This document shows positions 1 to 7,979 of a stretch of 20,000 bases of DNA, in pieces. Each line of letters starts with the position of its first letter. The first letter of the stretch is position 1. The DNA lies in NCBI GenBank assembly GCA_003427395.1, contig BFEA01000195.1:1794481-1814480 (forward strand). Reading direction: 5' to 3'. The notes under the pieces were generated by a model, which saw nothing but the letters and a program-made list of their open reading frames with translations, was not told where the DNA came from and ran no database searches. The DNA comes from Chara braunii (taxonomy: Eukaryota > Streptophyta > Charophyceae > Charales > Characeae). Made by a program: the position numbers and the translations under genes.

Positions 1-31
1 GGTTTTGCTTGAGGTTGGCAGGGTCCTACGG

Positions 32-856
32 GGTCAGACCAGTTCCATAAGATTGGACGGCCTGACCGCTGTGTTCTATTTTTGAATTGCATGCAAGGTC
101 AGATCAGTTCCATAAGATTGGACGGTCTGATTGCTCTGAATTGTGAGGGTTTGGTTGTGGCTGACTTTCCAGGGGCCGAATCTGTACCATAAGATTGGAG
201 GGTTTGGTTGCCATTTTGGTTGGGGTTTTGTTCTGTTTCTTTTGTTTTTGGTCGAGGAGATCGGAGCAAGTCCATAAGATTGGACGGCTCAGACCCTTCC
301 TGTTTCATTCTAAGGGATTAATTCTCGTTGAGGTCAGGGCATGTCTATAAGATTGGACGACCTTGGACTCATGCCGCACACAGTGGATCAGAGAGAAACA
401 AACCTGGCAGAGGACCAGATATGTTCCATAAGATTGGACGGTCTGGCCCAAAGCCTCGCACATGTTGGAACCTAAAATGTTAAATGTTGACTATATTTTA
501 TACTATGTTATTTATGAACCGGCTAGTCAGGCATGGGTTCCATAAGATTAGACGGTCTGACTTTAGCTTATCATGAAATAAAGAGAGTATAACTAAGAGT
601 ATAATTGAATATAACCTTGGGCAGGTTGAGCCTTGTTCTAAGATGAACGGCCCACTCCTATGCCCAATTGTTGAACACCAAGCTCAGAGAGGTATATATA
701 ATTTGGATATTAAACAATTTTGGACGGCTGAGCCTCGTTCTAAGATGAACGGCTTAGTCATATGCCCAAAAAGAAGAGAGAACTAGTTGTGCAACCTGTT
801 CGTGTATACTCAATCGCTGAGTCAGGCAGGTTCCATAAAATTGAACGGCTTGACTT
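32..856 (+). repeat. Array of about ten imperfect hairpins, CCATAAGATTGG family (copy A)
   Basis: Each unit has a variable stem around a conserved core (TTCCATAAGATTGGAC or GTTCTAAGATGAAC) that itself can form a small stem closing a TAAGAT loop. Stem arms: H1 32-40/59-67, H2 97-105/124-132, H3 174-182/201-209, H4 261-267/287-293, H5 near 332-340/359-367 (weak), H6 413-421/440-448, H7 525-531/556-562, H8 inner 627-632/649-654 and outer 617-623/661-667, H9 726-734/751-759, H10 819-827/848-856. The core is constant while the arm sequences vary but stay complementary. H2, H3, H9 and H10 pair at all nine positions if G-U is allowed. Spacing is 65-112 bases. An AATAAA follows at 885-890. The function is unknown; I know of no named family that fits. 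Confidence 0.8.
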
Positions 857-860
857 TATG

Positions 861-2670
861 CCCTTTGTAAGCTGGGTATAAGGGAATAAAGTATCGAGAA
901 ATTAAGAACAATTGTCTGCCAAGTTGGCTTGGGGATGGTGAGAGTACTTAGTTTGGCCTGCATGAGACCGAGTGAGGCTACTACCTGGTTGGAGTGTCAG
1001 GTTGACAGGTAGTTGCTTTACAGGCTCGCGTCCTGCTAGAGCGATAGGATTTAGGTCAATTCCTGCATTTTTCGAGCTTAGTTTTTTTGCTTAGATTGAT
1101 TATCGCATTTTCTGGATGTGATTGCCTACGATTTCATACATATATGGCTGAGAGGAGCCTCACAGTGACTGTGAGAAGTGATCGTCCTATATAATAAACC
1201 CTTACGTATTTATAAGTGCCCTGAGTATTGAAGAGGCTTACTGTGAGTGTGAAAATGGGTTAACTGGATTATGTCTCGAGAGGAAAGAGAGGTTCCCTTT
1301 TTACCCTTGCTTTTTGGAGTTTGTATGGTTGGACGTTGTAGTCCGTGGCAGCCGTCAAAGTCAAACCCCTTGACTTTCGCCTAGGCCCGGAGTGGGACTC
1401 TTCTCCAGGGCAGTAAGAGGCGACTGCCAACACAGGTATGGACCTGTGTACCACCCACTGTGCACAAAGTGCAGAAGAGGGTGTGTGGTCTTTAACCGCG
1501 CATGACAGTTGTCCACCGTCGAGAGATTAACCCTCAAGGCGCGTGTCAGCCGACACTTGAGTGTCGAATGCGACCCTCGAGATTAACGAGGACCGCGCGA
1601 GTATGGGTACTACATGGTACGCCATCATTGCGACTGCTTGTGTACGTTTGGAGCGCGAGTCGATATGAGTTAGCCCTGCGCCCGTGCGGTTTTATCCTAA
1701 GTCGCGCGCGCAGCGCCTATCCGATTTCCGCGTCGGAAAGTTATGGGTTGACAACCGAGGGGCTAGAGCTTTGTCGCGTTGTTTGTGTTGTGTCGTTTCG
1801 TGTGTGTGTGTGTATTTTATTTTTGTGTTCATAAAGTGGTGTGCACGTGGTGTGTAGGATGCGTCCTAGTCGACCGACGACGAGTCGCGCTTGGGACCTC
1901 AGCCCCCCCCTAGATGTCGGTTTGCGTGCGGGTCCGATAGGCGTATTACCGCTCGTACCCCCTACGCTACAGCGAACGAGAAACGCCCTCGGCTGGTCCA
2001 CCTCTGTGATTGCAACCGAGTAGCTTTCGTACTGTGGACTGGTAGCTCGGTGGGGATACACCCACCAAAGGGAGGTGACAACTCTCGTAAGGTGGAGGTA
2101 AGTTGTGCCTCACGTAGGCCCTATCCTGTCGTAGAGAAGTCTAAGGCCTGTCTAGTGTGGCATGTTTGCATTAGGCGCATAAGGCAGTAAAGAGATGCAG
2201 TGAGTACTATGGTAAGGCCCCAATAGAAAGGACTACGAGAAGTAGTAGACTTGTATGGTGCCTAATAACGGAGGGTATACCATGCTATTTATGGTAAACC
2301 ATTGCTTTGAGCCCCTTCCCGGTTTGGACCATCCACTTAGGAAGCTAAAAGACTTGAGACCATTTGTTTTAAGGATGTCATTTTGAGTCGTATATTGGAC
2401 TCATCCATGGATGTCAGGCTTTGTAAGCCTTGTTTACGCCTAAGTGTAGAATTATATGTTTAAGTAGATACCCCTTTCAGGAGTATCTCGTGGGGATTAT
2501 TTTATTGGGGTTATATTGGGACCTTGTCAGTCTGTAGGAATTTATATGAATGTCCCCAGTCCAGCAGCTGGCTCATTGTTGGCCACTAAGTCTGTACGGC
2601 TGGATCACACTTCCCAGAGGATCAAGGATTGTTAGTTTAATAACGGAAGGCGTATGCTGGATGTTAGTCT
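861..2670 (+). other. Leader or LTR-like non-coding region (copy A)
   Basis: No convincing gene. It includes a perfect 7-bp hairpin (1159-1165/1169-1175) just before a TATA-like box, a perfect 8-bp hairpin AAAGTCAA/TTGACTTT (1357-1364/1370-1377) also present in copy B, and a short GT repeat near 1800-1816. A stem-loop (about 2072-2112) has one arm base changed to a still-pairing G-U in copy B. Several short open frames are conserved between copies but change amino acids freely, so I do not call them genes. The whole stretch could be LTR U3/R/U5, but LTR ends were not found. Confidence 0.5.
1188..1194 (+). promoter_or_regulatory. TATA-like box (copy A)
   Basis: TATATAA lies in a conserved context, 12 bases after a hairpin (1159-1175). 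The same motif is kept in copy B at 13490. It would fit a polymerase II promoter transcribing ORF1 and the gag region on the plus strand. This rests on the motif alone; no transcription start is visible. Confidence 0.4.
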
Positions 2671-2736
2671 GTGATGGGCAGAACCCAGATAAAGCAAAGG
2701 CAACTCAGGATGCCTTCTGCACGAGAAGACCCGCAT

Positions 2737-3384
2737 ATGCTTAGGCCAATGGAGAAAGATGGAGGGCTCGAGGTGTCTTTGCCCAGGCGGGTCAGAGCAG
2801 GAGATTACATCTCTTTATGGTGGGGCATGTTGATGGGCACGGACATCTTTGTCTGGATCGAGTCTGGGTTTGATGATGGACAAGAATGTGCGATTGTAAG
2901 GGTAACATTGTACGCCTCACCCTCATTTTGGATCGAGCATGGGATAGAGTTGGCGCTCGGGCATAGGAGCCTGCTTGATAAGCCTTTGAAGGTAGCCGAG
3001 GCAGCCGCGGCGAAGTGGGCGAAGGAGGTGTCTCGTGATGGGGAAGCGCGAGTACTAACCCGCGTAAGGATCGAGGGCGCTGGAGAGTTTGGACTTCCAT
3101 CTGCTCCGCTGCGAGTAATCTTGCCTGAGTTTCTGATACAGAAGAGTTTTGGTGGGCAGGTGAGGGTGGAGGCGGCGGCTGAAGCTGCTTTGAGGGCGCG
3201 AGACTGGGAGTACGGACGTTATACATGTGAACTGATATATGGTCTGTACTTAGACCCAAAATTCTCCCCTCCTAGTCTATGGCTCAGGAACACAGCCAAT
3301 GAAGTGGACGTATACGCCTCGTCTCATGATCCGAATGAGGGAAATGTAGACTGGGAGGAGATTCGCGCAGCAGTGGGCCGATAG
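2737..3384 (+). CDS. ORF1, unrecognised protein (copy A)
   Basis: An open frame of 215 codons. I start it at the ATG at 2737 because copy B has the matching ATG and a stop just upstream; in copy A the frame stays open to an earlier ATG at 2674. The protein is soluble-looking, with no signal peptide or membrane segment. It has an acidic and tryptophan-containing first half (WWGMLMG, FWIEHG), an Ala/Lys segment (AEAAAAKWAKE) and a Trp/Tyr-rich end (WEYGRYTCELIYGLYLD). I do not recognise a domain. Against copy B I count about 20 amino-acid-changing and 12 silent substitutions with no indels over about 188 codons, which suggests weak constraint at most. Its place ahead of gag suggests an accessory or N-terminal Gag-like protein, which is inference only. 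Confidence 0.55.
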   Translation: MLRPMEKDGGLEVSLPRRVRAGDYISLWWGMLMGTDIFVWIESGFDDGQECAIVRVTLYASPSFWIEHGIELALGHRSLLDKPLKVAEAAAAKWAKEVSRDGEARVLTRVRIEGAGEFGLPSAPLRVILPEFLIQKSFGGQVRVEAAAEAALRARDWEYGRYTCELIYGLYLDPKFSPPSLWLRNTANEVDVYASSHDPNEGNVDWEEIRAAVGR

Positions 3385-3719
3385 GGAATGCCTCTTTCTC
3401 CACTAAATGCGCTTCTTTAAACTTGGTTGGGGTCATCCCCCTACCCATTATCATAGTTACGAAGGTAAGTGTCAGGGTAACTAGGGGTTGAGGCCTGGTT
3501 GCATGAGAAAAAAAGGGTAGATAGCATGGTGCAAGTGTTAGCAGTTTGCCTTTGTCTGTTTGAGCTTACTTAAATCACTGTTTGATGGTCTATTGCTCGC
3601 TGTGCGTATCAGGCTCCTGTCAGCATCATGGCGGGAGAAAGCGGTTTCGCCTAGATCCTGCTTTGGAGGAATTCGTGTCTTTTCAAGGTGTTGCTGCACA
3701 AAGTATTACAGGCGTCAAT
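3301..3719 (+). other. 419-bp segment present only in copy A
   Basis: Copy B jumps from the equivalent of 3300 to that of 3720. The segment is flanked by the 5-base direct repeat CAATG (3297-3301 and 3716-3720), so either copy B lost it through microhomology or copy A gained an insertion with a 5-bp target duplication. I see no terminal inverted repeats. It holds the last codons of ORF1 and a good splice-donor-like AAG/GTAAGT at 3462-3470. Confidence 0.7.
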
Positions 3720-4497
3720 GCCCCCAGATCTCCGCGCCCTCCTGTTCCAAGGAATGAACCGGTCTAGCTTTCTGTGTGACTTTCTGGATTTTAGCCTTAC
3801 GAAGATGTGGGGCAAGAAGGCGATGCGGTACATGTTCCCCTTGTTCGTTTGTGAGGGGCTAAGTGAGGAGGTATATGCCCTCAAGCAGAAGGCGGAGACG
3901 TGGAATGAGTTAGAGAGTTCCCTAAGGCTAAGATTCCCAGAAGATGGAATGGAAGGCCAACGTGGGGAGTGCTTTGTGCTACCAGTTGCGGGTGCACCAT
4001 CACAGGCAAAATTAAGTGGGCTACAAAGGCGAGTAGGGGCATTGGAGGAAAGGCTAGCACGGCTGGAAGAGACTAGGAAAGGCAAGCAGAAGGCTTTAGA
4101 AGGTTCCCCAAGCAGGCCGACTAGCGAAGTGGAAAGAGGAGTAGAGAAGGACGACCAAGAGTCCCGCCTCTCGATAGCGGCCCCAAAGAGGCGAGCCGGT
4201 GTTCACGCGAGGAACAAAGGCAAAGGATTTATTAAAAAAAAAAAAAAAAAAAAAAAAAAGGAAAGGAGCAGGTCGCTGATACGGCCCTGCCTGCTATTGC
4301 GCCGGATCCAAAGAGGGCGCTCATTAATGGGGAAGCATCCTCAGTTGCAGGCCGGGAAAGACAAAAGAGTAGATGGTGGCCGGAGCACTGGGACAAGGAA
4401 GTATGTGCTTACTGGGGAAAAATTGACCGTACCCCTCAAGGAAGGGAAGGACAGGGTGTGGCGCGAAAAAGAAGGGAGCTTGAACCTCCCAAGTTGA
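3718..4497 (+). CDS. Gag-like upstream frame with coiled coil (copy A)
   Basis: Starts at the ATG at 3718. The first 80 residues have a capsid-like pattern (LLFQG, FLDFSL, KMWGKKAMRY, LSEEVYAL, then ETWNELESSLRLRFPED). Residues about 92-110 carry coiled-coil heptads (LQRRVGALEERLARLEE), followed by a charged linker. The frame then runs into a 26-A tract (4234-4259) encoding a poly-lysine stretch. After the tract, this frame continues to a stop at 4495-4497, but copy B and the downstream module indicate that the meaningful frame is then -1. Copy B lacks 53 codons here (3994-4152), exactly in frame. Similar elements encode Gag as the structural protein of virus-like particles; assignment here is from pattern, not a database match. 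Confidence 0.55.
   Translation: MPPDLRALLFQGMNRSSFLCDFLDFSLTKMWGKKAMRYMFPLFVCEGLSEEVYALKQKAETWNELESSLRLRFPEDGMEGQRGECFVLPVAGAPSQAKLSGLQRRVGALEERLARLEETRKGKQKALEGSPSRPTSEVERGVEKDDQESRLSIAAPKRRAGVHARNKGKGFIKKKKKKKKKERSRSLIRPCLLLRRIQRGRSLMGKHPQLQAGKDKRVDGGRSTGTRKYVLTGEKLTVPLKEGKDRVWREKEGSLNLPS
4234..4259 (+). other. 26-base poly(A) tract inside gag; frame switch site (copy A)
   Basis: The upstream gag frame is open into the tract. The downstream gag frame is offset by -1, has a TAA at 4233-4235 and is open from 4236 to 5345, so the switch can happen only within the run. Copy B has G plus 25 A at the same place and the same -1 offset. It could be a programmed ribosomal or transcriptional slippage site, or an old one-base indel or length-calling error shared by both copies. 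Confidence 0.7.
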
Positions 4498-5345
4498 CAG
4501 AGGTGCAGCGGAAGGCAAGGAACCTCGCCCGGGAAGGTCAGGGTACCGAAAGGGGGCAGTGTTCTCGACAAGAGACAATCACCCCGCGAGAAATGGGGGG
4601 CGAATTTGCTCAAAAGGGGTCTTTGGCGGCCGAGCAGGCACTTTATCGGCAGTGGACGTCGTACGGTCAAGTGAATATAGGGCCTGAGACTGGGATAGAC
4701 GTCTTCAGGGGCTATAATATCTCCGAATTTCTTGGTAAGTTTGGACAGATAACATCCCACTACAAGTGGAGCGAGGAACCAATGCTGGAAGAGGTCATGA
4801 GGTTTATCCATATAGGGTTGAAGGGTGAGGTTGATAGGCTGGCTAAAGGACCGAGGTCGTCATGGGGGAAATTCAGAGATGACATGAGGCATAAGTACTG
4901 GCTAGGTGAGGAGCACCCGACCAACAACGATTCTGAGAGGGTACCCAGGCCTTTGGTATCCAAAGCCCAGCCCGGGGGGCCATTGCAACTACCGTCGCAA
5001 CAAGTGTCGCAAGGCGGCAGGGCCAACGAAGAAGGTCAAAGGCAGGCGGCTGGAAGAAGCCGCGGGAACGGAGGGCGTGGCAGCAAAGAACGCAGCGGCG
5101 GCAGAGGTGGCTTTGGAAGGAAGAAAGTGGGTTGGGGAAGAGACATGTGCAGGCATTATGCCAAGGAAGGGCACATAAATAAGATTTGTCGGGAGCGAAG
5201 GGCCGATAAGGCAAGCTGTCTAATAAGGACTGACATTGAGGGAAAAGTTTTCGACAGGACGGGGGAGCGTATCGACCCAACCATCCCTGGGGGAACACGG
5301 AAGGAGGCTTTGAGGCGAGATGCAGCATCGAGCACGGCCTCGTGA
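4236..5345 (+). CDS. Gag-like downstream frame with capsid-like module and degenerate zinc knuckle (copy A)
   Basis: An open frame of 369 codons after the poly(A) run. In order: a basic linker, a retrotransposon-Gag-type module near 4710-4910 (VFRGYNISEFLGKFGQ, then MRFIHIGLKGEVDRL, then SSWGKFRDDMRHKYWLGEE), a Gln/Gly/Arg-rich RGG-like stretch (about 5000-5140), and a zinc-knuckle motif at 5148-5189. The knuckle should be C-x2-C-x4-H-x4-C, but its second cysteine is tyrosine (TAT at 5157-5159). The C-terminus ends GGTRKEALRR and a short tail. Gag would bind element RNA and form particles in the cytoplasm. No protease or polymerase follows. The loss of the knuckle cysteine suggests decay. Confidence 0.65.
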   Translation, partial: KKKKKKKKGKEQVADTALPAIAPDPKRALINGEASSVAGRERQKSRWWPEHWDKEVCAYWGKIDRTPQGREGQGVARKRRELEPPKLTEVQRKARNLAREGQGTERGQCSRQETITPREMGGEFAQKGSLAAEQALYRQWTSYGQVNIGPETGIDVFRGYNISEFLGKFGQITSHYKWSEEPMLEEVMRFIHIGLKGEVDRLAKGPRSSWGKFRDDMRHKYWLGEEHPTNNDSERVPRPLVSKAQPGGPLQLPSQQVSQGGRANEEGQRQAAGRSRGNGGRGSKERSGGRGGFGRKKVGWGRDMCRHYAKEGHINKICRERRADKASCLIRTDIEGKVFDRTGERIDPTIPGGTRKEALRRDAASSTAS

Positions 5346-6099
5346 ATGTAGTCATGAAGGAGAAGGGTTCGTGGGAGAAGGGCCCGAAAATTTAAGCAGG
5401 CTATAAATGCAAGCGGGAAATCCCAATCGTATAGCCATTGTAGGTAAGCACAACATACAGAGGGAAGGGGTTTCCGCAATAATGGTCCGGTAAGGTGACC
5501 TGAACCGCAGACGGGAGAAACCCCAATAGAATAGATGTATACATCGGGTATGTTAGATCTGCCTCACACCATGTTATTGGAATGTCTCAAGTAGATAGAG
5601 CACGGAGTGACCCTGACGGCATTGTTACGAAATAAGGGTTTGTTCCATTAGGCCTATTGGTCGGGAGAAGAAGATATGGGAACTACGTCGTGCCTAGGCC
5701 TAGATAGATGTATAGATGTGAGAGGTAGGAGAGGTTTGGGAAGAACGCTCAGCAGGTGGGAGATAGGCTCTCTAGAGTAGGAAGGCAGTTGTAAGACTCG
5801 TGTATGAATGACTTCTAGCCTTACGATTTGAGTTGAGATTGTTCAACTTCGAATGTACATATGTAATTTGAGATATTTGGCTCACGTTTGAGTTGGGGTA
5901 TTGTACCCCTGTGTGTATATTGAGTTGAGGCCTTATCCGAGACTGTCTTTTGTATATGACGATCACAATCACTCTCACATGTGTGGTCTTATCCTGATGT
6001 ATGATGGCTTTGTATGAGAGATGTGCGAAATACATCTCATATGTATTGGATTGTGTGGATTTCATGAGAAGGAATAAATGTGAACTGTCTACTCTTCGG

Positions 6100-6143
6100 T
6101 ATACTCGTGCGGCCTGCCTAGAGGCAGGACGGGGCCGAGTATA
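6100..6143 (+). other. Two-tier hairpin (copy A)
   Basis: The outer arms TATACTCG/CGAGTATA (6100-6107/6136-6143) are perfectly complementary over 8 bases and enclose the inner arms CCTGCCT/AGGCAGG (6113-6119/6122-6128). In copy B the inner stem (19134-19140/19143-19149) has one G-C changed to G-U, and the outer stem has one mismatch. It could be an RNA element; function unknown. Confidence 0.6.
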
Positions 6144-6147
6144 AGGA

Positions 6148-6334
6148 GAGGGAGTGCAGTCTGTTATTGTGAAAGCGTGAGAACCCTAAGGAATTTTACG
6201 AGTCTCTCAAACTCGAATACTTACCATGCCAGATGATTTANGAGGGAGTGCAGTCTGTTATTGTGAAAGCGTGAGAACCCTAAGGAATTTTACGAGTCTC
6301 TCAAACTCGAATACTTACCATGCCAGATGATTTA
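6148..6334 (+). repeat. 93-bp exact duplication around a single N (copy A)
   Basis: Positions 6148-6240 and 6242-6334 are identical and separated by one N. This is what results when two contigs that overlap by nearly a k-mer are joined with a one-base gap. The same structure occurs in copy B. It is probably an assembly artefact, not biology. Confidence 0.85.
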
Positions 6335-6347
6335 TAATTGAGTTGTG

Positions 6348-6409
6348 GAGGGGACCCATAAGTAGGCCCCTCAGTTGAACTGTGGAGAAGGCCCATAAGT
6401 AGGCCTCCC
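6348..6409 (+). repeat. Two further CCATAAG hairpins (copy A)
   Basis: GAGGGG/CCCCTC (6348-6353/6367-6372) encloses a loop with CCCATAAGTAGG. A second hairpin, 6384-6409, encloses the same CCCATAAGTAGG core. The loop core resembles the CCATAAGATTGG core of the array at 32-856, so these may be related elements placed after gag. In copy B (19370-19430) the first stem is kept with a changed loop, and the second stem pairs slightly better. Confidence 0.55.
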
Positions 6410-7883
6410 AATTAAAGTTGTTTTATTGTTGAGACCCCTTTAGTTTGAGGAAGGCAGTAGTGTTGTTTACCAGAAGACTCGTCTCCAAAAAGGAGGTGTT
6501 TTAAAAAGAGTCGTATGATAACTCATCCTAGAAAGAGAGGGATGACTGGGAGACCTATTGAGAGAGACCTCCTTCGTGTGAAAGGTGGTTAATGGGTTTA
6601 AGGGCATGGTAAGCAATGTTTGAGTTGATAAAGTCTGACGAAAAGGGACTACGTTTGCTTGAGATGTTTGAGAAAGTCGCAAAAGAGTGCAGAGCGAGAG
6701 ACGTCTAAGGATGGGTGGCTGCTGACTCTGATCAAGTCAGGGGTCACGACCTTGTGTACCTAGCAGATTTTGTTTGTGATTGTGCGAAGGATGCCATGCC
6801 TTTCGTGGGAGAGCTGGTAATGCCTTCAGACCCCTACGTAATCTCGTAGTGGGCCCATGATTGGTTTTGCGACGTTCCGTCTAACCACTTGTGCTAGTTC
6901 TGGGACATAGTAGGGGAATACCAAGCTAAGCGGTAAAGATTAGCACCTCTAGGGCGTAACCCCAGTGGATCGCTGCTAGCCGGCGCAACCAGGTTGCGGG
7001 ACCGCGGAGTAAGAGTTTAAAGGGAGTTGCCCGCCCCAGGGAAATTACTCCGTGGGGTAGTAAAGGTTGATAAATTTTGGGAAAATCTGATTCAATGCTT
7101 ATCAGGAGAAAACCTATCGTTGTGTAACCAACGAGGGTACTGTCGCTAAAGTAACAATGCGGTAGGCGTAGTCCTGGTCCGATGATCCACCCTATGCTTG
7201 GCCAAGACGGAGACCTAGTCTTTCTGTACTAGACTACAGAAAGAGCCGAGTGGATATTAAGTATATAAATATACATATGTGTATTTGATTGCGAGAGATT
7301 CTCTAAAAAAAAGGGCGAGAGTGCCTTCAAAGGTCTCGATTAGGGCCCGCGTCCCTAGTTTTGGCCAGGATTAGGGACACCCAACCAGAAGCCGAAGGTT
7401 GTCTAGGACCGGGGAGAGGATGATTGGCAAGGTCTCTGGAACTTATGCTGTCAGCATCCTAATAACTGGGCAATGTGGGCCCAAGTTAGAAACCTCGTGG
7501 CATATAGTTGTGGAGGCATGGTTTGATGGAGGCCTCTACCCTGCGTTTGTCGGCTGATCGGATTGGGCCCTTCTTTCGTCAGCATCGAGGGTAATCTGAT
7601 AGCTTCTGATTTGGCGAAGCGACAGGGAGTCGCTTAATATGGTTCGGTAAGTTGTCGGCGCGAATACCCTTACAAGGGTATCCGCCCTGGTTTTTGCAAG
7701 TGACAGAAACTAGTTTGATTTAAAATTTAGGTACACCGTGCTAGGCGTGGCTGCGTTGGTGATTTATGCTGACCAGATGGTGGACTAGAATAGAGAGTGT
7801 GTGGGCGCGCGGATTCTTGAGGCGCACGTGATCTTCTTAATTGTTGATGATTGAAGGGTCGGCGCGATCGCCGGCCGTAATTT
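6410..7883 (+). other. Non-coding region with scattered perfect hairpins
   Basis: No gene seen. Hairpins: CGCAACC/GGTTGCG (6984-6990/6992-6998), TCTTTCTGTA/TACAGAAAGA (7219-7228/7235-7244, 10 bp perfect), GTCCCTA/TAGGGAC (7351-7357/7372-7378), ATACCCTT/AAGGGTAT (7664-7671/7674-7681). The part up to 6979 is also present in copy B; the rest is single-copy in this window. Confidence 0.5.
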
Positions 7884-7979
7884 NAATAGAGAGTGTGTGG
7901 GCGCGCGGATTCTTGAGGCGCACGTGATCTTCTTAATTGTTGATGATTGAAGGGTCGGCGCGATCGCCGGCCGTAATTT
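7789..7979 (+). repeat. 95-bp exact duplication around a single N
   Basis: Positions 7789-7883 and 7885-7979 are identical and separated by one N at 7884, the same pattern as at 6148-6334. It is probably two overlapping contigs joined without merging the overlap. Confidence 0.85.

Larger units (their letters stand above)
5346..6347 (+). other. Post-gag non-coding region (copy A)
   Basis: No convincing gene and no trace of protease, reverse transcriptase or integrase on either strand. It contains a perfect 7-bp hairpin GAGATGT/ACATCTC (6018-6024/6032-6038, also in copy B), a two-tier hairpin at 6100-6143, and a 93-base exact duplication around a single N. Copy B carries about 138 extra bases at the equivalent of 5822. 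Confidence 0.6.

Noticed and set aside
32-856. CRISPR-like array (short repeats with spacers)
   Set aside because: The repeats vary in their flanks, spacing is uneven, spacers are conserved between copies, and the context is eukaryotic.
1269-1454. Minus-strand open frame, also open in copy B near 13616-13837
   Set aside because: It overlaps a strongly conserved non-coding block with a hairpin; conservation is of DNA rather than codons, and no domain is recognisable.
1891-2190. Plus-strand frame similar in both copies (also 14200-14430)
   Set aside because: The frame is kept, but most differences change amino acids, the starts differ, and the product resembles no known protein; it is probably leader or LTR sequence.
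4234-4259. Poly(A) as the tail of a processed retrocopy
   Set aside because: Gag coding sequence continues directly after it in both copies, and no target-site duplication frames an inserted cDNA.
5772-6682. Minus-strand frames after gag that recur in copy B
   Set aside because: They mirror conserved non-coding DNA, start and stop differently in the two copies, and show no pol or other known domain.
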